From the NCBI GenBank assembly GCA_008828725.1, contig MEHQ01001178.1, forward strand, positions 689,158 to 753,157: a stretch of 64,000 nucleotides of DNA, read 5' to 3'. The DNA is from Saccharina japonica. Its lineage: Eukaryota; Sar; Phaeophyceae; Laminariales; Laminariaceae. Shown one piece after another: positions 23,801-33,300 of the stretch. The translations under genes were made by a program, and so were the position numbers. Numbering within the stretch: position 1 is the stretch's first letter; each line of letters opens with the position of its first letter. The notes under the pieces are model-generated. The model saw nothing but the letters and a program-made list of their open reading frames with translations, made no database searches and was not told where the DNA came from.

Positions 23801-24308
23801 GTACATGAATCGAAGAGGTACGTGCGTGCGTCCATGATACACGTGTTGCCGTATACCTGGTAGCACGTATTGGGGTGGCTCTTGACGTTACTCCTGATTA
23901 TGGGACCCTGCCGTTGGGTCGGCTGCGGTTCGCATCACACGCCTATTAATATACCAGGTAGCTCTGACGGCAAAGTGCGCCATTAGAGCGAATTCGACTT
24001 TTTACAGGCCCGAGTTGAAAGAGGTTGGGGAATATTTATCAGTCTTGACGTTACTCCTGATTATGGGACCCTGCCGTTGGGTCGGCTGCGGTTCGCATCA
24101 CACGCCTATTAATATACCAGGTAGCTCTGACGGCAAAGTGCGCCATTAGAGCGAATTCGACTTTTTACAGGCCCGAGTTGAAAGAGGTTGGGGAATATTT
24201 ATCAGTCTTATCATTTTCCGACACCCACTGTAGTTGTGACTCCCAATTGTCCTAATGCTGCCCTTGCGTGACGCAGGTGGCTTCAACCGGCCGTTGGACA
24301 AGATGTAG
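11891..24308 (+). CDS. SNRNP27: U4/U6.U5 tri-snRNP 27 kDa protein (SNRNP27), 7 exons
   Basis: Component of the U4/U6.U5 tri-snRNP in the nucleus, acting in pre-mRNA splicing. Exons: 11891-12030, 12453-12494, 12680-12829, 13409-13551, 13942-14015, 23673-23817, 24277-24308. They sum to 726 nt (241 aa) and all phases agree. The N-terminus begins MGRSRSRSRERVRREE and is RS/RD-rich; exon 3 encodes KESGRES-type repeats; exon 4 is a charged helix; exon 5 is acidic. The diagnostic C-terminus spans exons 6-7: MMKLMGFSGFDSTKGK, then REYRQYMNRRGGFNRPLD, nearly identical to animal and plant SNRNP27. The protein is longer than the human one (155 aa) because of the middle charged region. Intron 5 is 9657 bp and filled with mobile elements. 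Exon 2 is only 42 nt and is the least certain exon. Confidence 0.93.
14150..14345 (-). repeat. Inverted copy of the C-tract repeat
   Basis: Reverse-complement copy of the 3310-3640 repeat. It starts with a G run (14160-14169) and runs through the complements of CGACTACGGC, CCGGCATTGTAGGGATGCG and GGTGAAAACCC to the complement of GATGCAGCTCACCCT near 14322-14336. It lies in intron 5 of SNRNP27. Confidence 0.8.
14346..16265. other. Intron 5 of SNRNP27, segment upstream of transposase
   Basis: No exon of the host gene is seen here. It may include the 5' part of the transposase element. A short ATG frame at 15628-15729, rich in Arg/Lys and ending at a GT (CAAGCAG|GTGTGC), could be an upstream exon of the transposase, but nothing confirms this. 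No terminal inverted repeat pairing with sequence downstream of 18866 could be found by eye. Confidence 0.4.
16299..18866 (+). CDS. Putative DDE transposase of a cryptic family (IS630/Tc1-like fold)
   Basis: Single uninterrupted frame, open from 16266. The first ATG is at 16509 (785 aa); numbering here starts at the GTG at 16299 (855 codons). Motifs recalled from a large uncharacterised family in fungi are present in order: DDHSMPEVVQYR (320-331), WVQVDVTALTD (349-359), GLMVSAF (481-487), GYWTREMFFEQ (535-545), VMEVDHSVGHA (563-573), SMNVKWGGGK (584-593), QHMCF (631-635), GKPKGKRQVLWERGL (676-690), and PEMAGLGIDYSWGKSK (743-758). Asp353, Asp567 and Asp751 are candidate catalytic residues; the last motif matches the position of NPIE..W..K in Tc1/IS630 transposases. 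A Cys/His cluster (C430, C439, C441, H442) might bind zinc. It lies inside SNRNP27 intron 5, same strand. The function is inferred from motif order, and element ends are not identified. Confidence 0.7.
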   Translation: MLYALACGQRLPVPLNGVEAQKFKRQRSAGGALVRAGFLLVQLSDRQERALCRAQAHWRQLRPDRSAHLRMRQHYIMRKVTELEGRIQQRSERAKHLKECMCHFDPLYLMEKESADHDGDPAVPLPTLNEPQWRRLLQQAATVASMYEKLCERDRLELVSARTGADAAGRADSEAMMLATRGMDEARRSSSIVDIARDVLKERPVGTTDTLLAWYCECERLKGHFSVDSRGKLEKGWIFNEEDLLERFMSFLKAKEGVTVQVAHRFVNSILLSRDVSGVSMLDLHHNYGLQIPLPHNTVYWWMKQAGCVFSSSTQTFHADDHSMPEVVQYRDEVYIEKLWRMSLRLPLWVQVDVTALTDAQSSLLTDGNNEWELYEYHHGADKFVEFHVDRLGQTEAVDSEFFSAIREKLGDEGGSYSVRWQEDFTQHGCLVRHDPDVCKCHLRAYHVGQDEACFKAFVRDDDEWVIAEVRGLRKKSEGPGLMVSAFQDEIKGFGFRLSEAELSTVNANRVTSGKGPLSSSPGLRFLEFGENNDGYWTREMFFEQAMDLLDCLEVLYPDRQAVMEVDHSVGHATLRVGGLYTQSMNVKWGGGKGADMRSTVVTSECLGTAEAKVTWQGRVYDCKLKPGDTQHMCFKRGDPPPFYDFNAPPTDRPSGKTKNSKVGEIVGDILHGYVGKPKGKRQVLWERGLSVDGMKSSENVPAHLNINTILGGCTDFKNEKHELQHLVETRGHVLLISPKYHPEMAGLGIDYSWGKSKLEFRRKFNDCTAKNLRKNTLRALDADGVLFLDRVRRFARRTRDYRRVYAALSKPGAENALKAANGGKEGYELVEIMRKTRETHRIIVDIERAFVKTI
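18867..19795. other. Intron 5 of SNRNP27, AT-rich segment after the transposase
   Basis: AT-rich non-coding sequence with several A runs. It probably contains the 3' end of the transposase element. No terminal repeat and no host exon is seen. Confidence 0.4.
19796..20910 (+). mobile_element. TA-target inverted-repeat element, copy A (subfamily 1)
   Basis: Begins with AGGGCCCGTATTAACGAAG after a TATA flank. The body has a GC-rich core with a strong hairpin (GCGTCGGCGCG / CGCGCCGACGC near 19998-20022). Its right end (GGTGCTGGTGCGTGTGTTGACC then AT-rich) runs into copy B, losing the usual TCGTTAATACGGGCCC terminus. No transposase is encoded, so it is non-autonomous. It differs from copies B, D, E and G but resembles copy C (for example GGTTGGCACATCGAG rather than GGTTGGAGCATCGAG). 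It carries a nested insertion at 20477-20760. Confidence 0.8.
20477..20760. mobile_element. Nested inverted-repeat element inside copy A
   Basis: A segment absent from copy C at the same place (after ACACAGAAAAA and before GTCCTGGG; extra sequence 20466-20775). It is bounded by inverted repeats of about 24-27 bp: ACGACTTAGGATAGATCTTC on the left (20480-20499) and its complement GAAGATCTATCCTAAGTCGT on the right (20738-20757). Internally, 20648-20676 reads as degenerate telomere-like TTAGGG repeats. No coding capacity. Target duplication not clear. Confidence 0.75.
20911..21768 (+). mobile_element. TA-target inverted-repeat element, copy B (subfamily 2)
   Basis: Starts AGGGCCCATCTTAACGAAGACAGC at the junction with copy A and ends TCGTTAATACGGGCCCT at about 21744, followed by an extra terminal fragment (CTCGTTAATATGGGCCCT, 21749-21766). 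Flanks of the A-B pair read TATA on both sides, fitting a TA target site. The sequence is very close to copies D, E and G. Confidence 0.82.
21769..23672. other. Remainder of SNRNP27 intron 5
   Basis: AT-rich non-coding sequence leading to the exon 6 acceptor. It contains an exact 32-bp tandem duplication at 22729-22792. No gene recognised. Confidence 0.5.
22729..22792 (+). repeat. 32-bp exact tandem duplication
   Basis: Two adjacent identical copies beginning TATTCTATCTTAAAGATGCG, in SNRNP27 intron 5. Confidence 0.9.
23879..24206 (+). repeat. 163-bp exact tandem duplication in SNRNP27 intron 6
   Basis: Two copies of a 163-bp unit beginning TCTTGACGTTACTCCTGATT; each contains one TACCAGGTA motif (23952 and 24115). 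The duplication makes up most of the 459-bp last intron. I see no difference between copies, which suggests either a recent event or an assembly artefact. Confidence 0.88.
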
Positions 24309-24344
24309 CCAGGACGGTGGCGCAGCCAGTCGATGTCTCGTGCT

Positions 24345-27300
24345 TCACGACACCCGCTTCTCGTGCATGTTGGTCCATGCTCCGCTCCCCTTGGCATAGA
24401 AATCCATCGGGTACACCTCTCGCCATTTCGTTTCTTCCAGGGCAACATCAGCTTCGTACGGGCTAAGCAAGGGCTGCATTTGTAGGCCAGGGGCAAGGAT
24501 AAAGCGTCAAGCAAACACACGGGAATTGTTAAGTCGCATCGCAGAATGCCATGCGGGCAGGCAAATGTTTTGGGGATATACCAATAGCAGTGCCATGTGG
24601 TTTTAAGGTCGCATCCACATTTCTCTTGGTACGTGACAACTCCTCGAAGAGTGTGTGCCAAAAAAAAGGATGACGCACAGAAGCGGGGCAGTTAATCGTT
24701 GTTGGTCGCGTGACTTGCCTGCCATCAAAAAGGTGTCGATCTTACCCGTGTACCTACTAGGTATCGTCAGCAAACGAACACTGTAAACCTTCAAGCCGAA
24801 TATACTGGCACCACATCGTGGCAATGGTTGCAAGAAAACTGCATCAAAACCTATGAGGGGGTCTTCCTCGGTCGAAGGTACCCGTCGCCTCCGTGAAACG
24901 CTCTGCGGTTCGCTTCGTACGAGTATTCTTATCAAGCAAGCATCTTCAGCGGCAATTGATACATATTTACTTCGGAATATTATCTATTCTTAGCTATCAT
25001 ACGTCTAGCCTCAAGTACATCACGCGTTCCGTACCTTGTCGAAAAAGTGCCCCCAATCGATGGAAAGTCGAGGACAAGCCACTTGAATCCAGGCATCAAC
25101 ATCCGCAAAAGCTGCTAGCTGGTCAAATGACACGCCAAACAGTGAATTTGAGTAAAGGACAAGGTCCGCATAGGTGAGATACATCCTGTCGTAATCATTT
25201 CTGTGGGACACGAAATCACACCACCATTTGAACGCCACATTATTTGAAGAACGTTTTATCTTCCGCCAGAACTTAAGCATTGATCCAACTATGCCAGTAC
25301 ATCATTGCGTGCATATCCAAGGCAAATATTGACACTAAAGCTGTAAAGCGAGGTGAAACATGCTTACAGGCTGAATATAACGTCCATACTGCTGTAGATA
25401 GCACATACTACGAAAAAATTATACAAATGAACGAAGAGATTACGTACGGCTCTAAGAGCCCGTATTAACGAAGACAGCAGAAAAAACAATTTGGAAAATA
25501 AAATCCTATTTGAATGTGATTTCGCAAAAAAAAAGCTGGTTTGCGTCCTATGGGGAATAGTTAATTGCTTGTTCAAATATTTCTGAAATCGAAAAAACGC
25601 AGCGCGCCTCACAACGCCCAGGTGAAAAAAATCGACGAGAGGAGACGAGAGGGAAGGCATGAGTCGGCGCGTGCGCGCCGACGCAAGCATACTCTTGCTT
25701 TTGACCGCCCAGGCTAGGAAGCTATCTCTCTCAGGGTCTCCTGGGTGGGCGTTGGGATCCCTGGAACACCACGGGCGAGACAGGGACGGCGACGGTGCTA
25801 TCAAAGTATTGAGCGTATCCTGCTGTTTTTGCGTCCATCACTCGGTTTTTGGTCGGGTTGGCACATCGAGCTGGTTGAAAAGTTGGGATTGCGACCGCCA
25901 TGATTGGTTTTGAGGCGCCACCGCCGGGGTACGATGTGCTATGGTCTGTAGGCATGGGCGCGGTTGTTGTCCCGGTGGCCTCGCGTCGTGGTTCACGCGT
26001 TGTCGCCTCGGTCGTGGTCATCGATGCGATCAAGAAATTGCCAGGTTGAAGCGGGGGCGTTTACTCACCGTGGACATGCCGGTTCAAGTCAGCCCAACTC
26101 CCAAATTTGATTTGAATTTTACACAGAAAAAGTCCTGGGACCTTCTTGGTTTTTCCGTCCAATTCAAATTGATTATATCCCAAGATCCTAATCTTTGGTG
26201 CTGGTGCGTGTGTTGACCAATGAAAAGCGAATTCGATTTTTTTTTTTTCCAAATTGAATTTATTTTATACTCGTTAGGGCCCATATTAAGGGCCCATCTT
26301 AACGAAGACAGCAAAAATTCAATTTGGAAAATGAAATCCTATTTGAATGTGATTTCGCAAAAAAAAAACTGGTTTGCGTCCTATGGGGAATAGTGAATTG
26401 CTCGTTCAAATATTTATGAAATCGAAAAAACGCAGCATGCGTCACAGCGCCCAGGTGAAAAAAATCGACGAGAGGAGACGAGAGGGAAAGCATGCGTCGA
26501 CGCGTGCGCGCCGCCGCCAGCATACTTTTGCTTTTGACCGCCCAGGCTAGGAAGCTATCGCTCTCAGGGTCTCCTGGGTGGGCGTAGGGATCCCTGGAAC
26601 GCCACGGGCGAGACAGGGGCGGCGATTGTGTTATCGAAGTCTTGAGCGTATCATGCTGTTTTTGGGTCGATCGCTCGGTTTTTGATCGGGTTGGAGCATC
26701 GAGCTGGTTGAAAAGTTGGGATTGCGACCGCCATGATTGGTTTTGAGGCGCCACCGCCGGGCCACGCTGTGCTATGGTCTATAGGCGTGGGCGCGGCTGT
26801 TGTCCCGGTGGCCTCGGGTTGTGGTTCACGTGTTGTCGCCTCGGTCGTGGTCATCGATGCCACCAAGAAATGACCAGATTGTACCGGGGGCGTTTGCCCA
26901 CCGTGGACATGCCGGTCCAAGTCGGGCCAACTCCTCAATTTGATTTGAATTCTTTGGAAAAGAAGGTCCTGGGACCTTCTTGGTTTTTTCGTCCAATTCA
27001 AATTGATTAGACCCCAAGATCCTAATCTTTGATGCTGGTGCGTGTGTTGACCAATGAAAAGCGTGTTTGAATTTTCTTTTTTCCAAATTGAATTCATTTC
27101 ATACTCGTTAATACGGGCCCTAACGACTGTAAAATAAATTCAATTTGGAAAAAATAAAATTCAAATACGCTTTTCATTGGTCAACACACGCACCAGCTTT
27201 GGCCCGAATGAACGAGGTAAAATAAATTCAATTTGGAAAAAATAAAATTCAAATCGCTTTTCATTGGTCAACACACGCACCAGCACCCCCCAAGATCCTA

Positions 27301-30300
27301 ATCATTTGGTGCTGGTGCGTGTTGACCAATGAAAGCGAATTTGATTTTTTTTTCCAAATTTTTTTTTTCTCGTTAATATGGCCCTAGGGCCCTCATTAAC
27401 GAAGACAGCAAAAATTCAATTTGGAAAATAAAATCCTATTTGAATGTGATCTCGCAAAAAAAAAGTGGTTTGCGTCCTATGGGGAATAGTGAATTGCTCG
27501 TTCAAATATTTATGAAATCGAAAAAACGCAGCATGCGTCACAGCGCCCAGGTGAAAAAAATCGACGAGAGGAGACGAGGAGGGAAAGCATGCGTCGACGC
27601 GTGCGGCCGCCGCCAGCATACTTTTGCTTTTGACCGCCCAGGCTAGGAAGCTATCGCTCTCAGGGTCTCCTGGGTGGGCGTAGGGATCCCTGGAACGCCA
27701 CGGGCGAGACAGGGGCGGCGATGGTGTTATCGAAGTCTTGAGCGTATCATGCTGTTTTTGGGTCGATCGCTCGGTTTTTGATCGGGTTGGAGCATCGAGC
27801 TGGTTGAAAAGTTGGGATTGCGACCGCCATGATTGGTTTTGAGGCGCCACCGCCGGGGTACGCTGTGCTATGGTCTATAGGCGTGGGCGCGGCTGTTGTC
27901 CCGGTGGCCTCGGGTTGTGGTTCACGTGTTGTCGCCTCGGTCGTGGTCATCGATGCCACCAAGAAATGACCAGATTGTACCGGGGGCGTTTGCCCACCGT
28001 GGACATGCCGGTCCAAGTCGGGCCAACTCCTCAATTTGATTTGAATTCTTTGGAAAAGAAGGTCCTGGGACCTTCTTGGTTTTTTCGTCCAATTCAAATT
28101 GATTAGACCCCAAGATCCTAATCTTTGATGCTGGTGCGCGTGTTGACCAATGAAAAGCGTATTTGAATTTCATTTTTTCCAAATTGAATTTTTGCTGTCT
28201 TCGTTAATACGGGCCCCTAAGGGCCCGAATTAACGAGTATAAAATAATTTCAATTTGGAAAAAATAAAATTCAAATTGGCTTTTCATTGGTCAACACACG
28301 CACCAGCACCAACTATTATGCCCCAAGATCCTAATCTTTGATGCTGGTGCGTGTGTTGACCAATGAAAAGCGGATTTGAATAGTTTTTTTTTCAAAATTG
28401 ATTTTTTTCTTCTTCGTTAAAACGTGCCCTAACCTTGCCATGATTCGAATACAAATGCAACCCTGTAAGCGGAGAGGAAAAACAGTAAAAAACTGAGGCA
28501 TATAATTTCCGGAGGGTGTGCGCCAGGACAGGACGGTCATGCTGCTACAGAACTGTGGTACAAGGAAGACATCATTAAGAGCAAGCGATACACTGACTGC
28601 AGGCAACTTCTTGTGGCGCAACCAGATTTTGCCTTAGCCGCAAGAGGTTCGTCCAAACGCTTTTACGAACCATTTGGTACGGCTTCTGTGCAGAACGCTG
28701 AGTCACTAGTCTGAGTCAGGGACACACTCCTATTCCTGCTTATTAGTATCTGGCATATTGCGGACCAGTATTTTCGACCGGTTCAGTCGAACAAGCCAAA
28801 GGCCGACATACACTTGAACACACTTTGACATTTTCTCTTCAATGCAAAGGAGCAGCTAATTACTCCGACTGCCTCCGAATGTACGACAAAATACTGGAAA
28901 AAACATAGCTAAACGACATCTCAACAATACCATGGACAAAGACATCCCGGAGCAAGAGAGGTTCACTGGAAGCCTGCCGTGCCTCTTCCGACACAGCCGC
29001 CTACGCTCTTGCGGGTTACCTCATCCTCGCAGAAGTCACTTATCTATGCTCTCACGCTTCAAGAGTCTCAACGGCTGCGATATGTTTTATTCGCTTAATA
29101 GTGTAGAGGATGGTTGAGCATTTCGGATAGTATCGCATATTCAAAGTAAAAAAACATTGAATAACTAATAACGCTGTAATCTTCGACATTTGCGAAATAT
29201 TTGGACCGTGAATCGTTCGATAAAACCGATCGTCACCGACAAAAAACATACGGGCAACTCGTACCGGTACATCTTCAAGCAGCATAGAATTGACGAAAGG
29301 AAAAATGTCGCACTTGGTCAAACATGGCACCACTTTGGGTGGCTACCGTGTTCCATTTGGGAGGCATGAAACTTTGACCTGGCTTTGGTTTCTTTCCTCT
29401 GGGAACTGCTCAATTTAGGCTGGAGAACCAGCACACCAGCACTTGACAACTTGACAATAACGTGCTACCGTGTGGTAACGCCGTTGTTGCCAGGCTCGCC
29501 GAGAAGCTACCACAGCCATCCCATCTCCTGCGAACGCGCTAGTAACTCATACAACCATTCAAAAGTGAAAAGGACACAAAACGGCCACCCAGTGCACGCC
29601 CAAAACCTGGGGGCGGGAACATGCTTGTATCCATAGCGCGCAACTCGTGCTGGGGCTGAAAATCTAACGACCGCGTTTATGCTGGCTTATTTATTCCCGT
29701 TTCTCCAGTGAACGACTCATCAGTCATCAGGTACCTGATACTACTGTATGCCTTCAAAATCGAACATCAACACCAGGCAAACACTATCAACACACGCTGA
29801 GACGAGTGCTTTCCTGGCCTCTTTGCAAAATCAGAGACTGAAACGGTTAAAACCGAAAACACAACTATGTCATAGCTACAGCATTTTTGAACAACAATGG
29901 ATTTTACCGAACGAAGGCTGTGGCTCTTCCGCACCTAATTTTTTTTTTCAATTATAATATTCGTACATATATTTCCGCCGTGGAGACGATTTACGCACCT
30001 TTGCGGGGAAAACTTCCGACAGGAGCAAAACAAAATACCGCTTGCCCTTCCGTCGCAATGCAGCTGTCAGGTGCTCCAGAATGTGTGGGTTCCCCTGTCG
30101 GCCGAGTGTTCCCAGGATAACCCCGAAGGATTTTGCTCCGCTGGCACGTTCAATTGCGTCTCTGCCAGGCGCAGAGTTGCAGAAACCGTACCAAAACAAA
30201 CCTTCAGTTAGCTTCGTGAACATCCTGTGTCGTGCGTTTTTTGTTGCAGTACACTTTTAGGTCGTGCTTATGCGAAAACCTGAACTCCTGAGTTCAATAA

Positions 30301-33300
30301 CTACTGGTATTGTTGCCTACAACATGCCGTTCTTGAAGTAACATTGTTGAAAAGTAGTATCACCAAGCAAGTCCGTTACCTTTCGTTTTCTGGACGCAAG
30401 CAACACCGAACCAGGTGGAAAATAAGGCACCTGCTATTTGGTGCTTCGATTTTTTTATAACGTACTTTTCAACGGCGATGCAAGCACCCCCCCCCCCTCC
30501 CCAGCCCGGAGCTCAGCCTTCCTTAACTATACATGCACTAAAACAAACACCATGCTGTAGCAATCCTTGTACTCACTTTCGGATGTTGTGCATCTTGGGT
30601 GTGTCGTAGTGTTCTCTCGTCAACACTTTGGAGTACGGGTTGTACCGGAAGTGTTCCATTTGTGGATTGTGGATCATGGCAGACTGAGGCAGTGGACCAC
30701 AAGAACAAGAATGCAGTCAGTCAAAACGCGATAGCCCAAGTTTTCCTTCAGAAGGTTAAGCTTGTACATTGTTTGCATGCCGTAGTCTCCCGACGCGCAA
30801 CAGGGGTTTCCGTACCAACAGACTGCCAAGGGTATACTTGGTACCAGGACATACCTCAAGGTGGAATCGCCCGTCCGCAACGAACACAAGTGCGTCCTTT
30901 CCTTCGATCACTGGTGCTGTGCAGCCAAGAACTTCACCGGGGGAGAGGGGCTTCGCCTGAGGGACTGCAACCGCGTCGAAGTGGTCCGCCACCTGGGCGC
31001 AGGCTTCGTGAACGGCGCCTGCGAACTGAATTGTTCCCATCACCGCTAAGCGGGTTTCCTGAAAATGGCACGCGGTACGCACGGTAGCGTGAAATACGGT
31101 GGTTAGTCCCTTAGTACATCTTACTGAGGTTGACCATGTATAGTTAACCATGTATAGTTTTGGCAGATCGCGTAGTTTTCTCCGGGATGTTGATTATTCT
31201 GGCTGAACCAATTACTTACCGGTAGTAGCCAACATTCGCTTTTTCAGATACCGATAGCCAGTTACATAATTGCCGCAATATCGGGGACGAGTACGTATCA
31301 CCCGCGTGGTAAAATCTGCAGGCGTGCTATACCCGCTACTGCCACCCGAAAACAAAACAATGTTGGAACAAGCAAGTGATTATACTGCATACCAGGTAGC
31401 TTGTAACAAGTACTGGTACCGGTATGTGCTAAGGGGATACTCGTAGGGAGCACAAAGAAATACACCAGTTTTTCAAGTTATACGTCGTATACTGGTGCCG
31501 TCCGAGGTGGATACGGGTAAATTCTGGTTTACAGGTGATCAGCCCGGAATTTCTGCGTGGCGTGTTTTCCCTGTCATAGTCATTCCCGTTACATACGCAA
31601 ACCAAACCGCATCGGCAGAAAACATGTGAGCATAAAGTTAGCACATTTAAATACACCAGGTGAAGCTGATCGGGCAACCAATACACTACTGCCGTGCCAG
31701 CCGTCTCACCACTCGCTAGCGTACAATAATTACTAGAGGGTCTTCCCCCAAGGTCATTTCCAGGCCATCGTCGATCGCAGAAAGCGCCGTGGGTTACCGG
31801 GACTCTCTTCGTCTAGCCGACGGAGGCGATGCACCGACGTACGTAGCCTATCGGAACAGCAGCTGAAATTGCAAGATAACTATTATTCTGTCGTGGTGGC
31901 GTTGTCGCGTAAATCATGGCTCCGGAGATAGTAGCTATATGCTCCCAAGTTACGGGCGCCTATCTACGAGCCGAGGTGACCCAGTGGCACGATCAAATGG
32001 ATGACATCCGCGCGCTGGCTGGTTTTTGTCAATTCGGTCGTATGGTGTTGCAGAATTCAAACATCGGTGAACTGTAAGAGCTACATGAGCTGAGTTAGCC
32101 CCCATAGCTCATTCCCGGAAAACATGGGTAGAATACCTATTCATATACCAGGTAATATTTCAGGTAAAATAGTAGCTCACACCCAAGTCACACCCAGCAA
32201 ACATGTGGTAACTCATGTAGCTCGTACAGCTCACCCGCTGCGAACATGTGCAGAAGACCTATATGTCTCTCTGAGTTCACGCCCGGCAGACATGTGTAGA
32301 AGAGCTATTTAAGAGTAGCTCACACCTTGGGTATTAGCTCATGTAGCTTGCATTCGTACCGGTACAATATATATTGGTGGATCTTCTCGACATGAGCTAG
32401 CTCTGAGCTACGGCGAGCTGATCTGTCCTGTGTGTGCCAACAATACTAATCAATACAAATGTAGAACATGCGTTTATAATAAGACCCGTCGAAAGTGTAA
32501 GTTTTTTGCGATTATCGGGAACAATCTCCCGAACGTAACCGACACCAAATACCCAGCCAGATAATACCGATACACCAGTTCACTGATATACCCAAATTAA
32601 GACCACCTCGGGATAGCAAATTTCGGTAGTCTTAACTCCATGGGTGGTCTTATCCCCCTTTAGACCTATTTGATCTTAATCTAGGATAAGACCAAAACGG
32701 TCTTGAAACGGGGAAAAGCGCCAGGCAAGCGATTGCGTGTAACTATACACGCCTTATTATACTTGGATGTTCGCTGAGGGCGTCCCCACGCCCCCGACAG
32801 GCATACAGAATAAAAAGTAAAGGATAAACTGAATAATAGTGATTCCCTGACGACATTCGGGTGCATTCGTGGTACCAACACAACGATTAGCACGCGCAGC
32901 AACGCGCGGATACTGCACTATGTGCGCCGTTGCCCGCCCGCTCAATGATGGCCCTCGTAAGATCTATACCAGGTACCAAGGGTATTTTAACGCTCGTTTG
33001 GGCGCAACAACGTCTGCGAGCAAAGGTATTGTTGCTGTACTGGGCTTCTCTTGCTTCGGAGTGCCAGCATAACAAAAAGGCTGATGATTTACCACATCTC
33101 AGATAGACTTTCAAGCCATCTGAATGGCGATCTTCACACCCAAGCACTATAACAGCTGTAATTCCACTGAAGCCTGGCCCCTCCCAAACCGCTGCGCAGG
33201 GGCATGGTGCAGCCGCAGAGGCAACAGCAAAAAGGTAAAACCGTACAGCAGCAGGGCAGGGGGCTCGTGGGCTGGACTGCCATGTCCAGTTGGGGTCTTG

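Noticed and set aside
24146..24661. 171-codon minus-strand frame overlapping SNRNP27 and DPH1 ends
   Set aside because: It is out of frame with the DPH1 last exon, which explains the conserved sequence there.
20056..28182. Recurrent frames of 70-150 aa in the TA-target elements (for example with [11 protein letters not shown])
   Set aside because: The same frame recurs only because the DNA is repeated; copies contain different stops and frameshifts and show no domain. Treated as non-autonomous elements.
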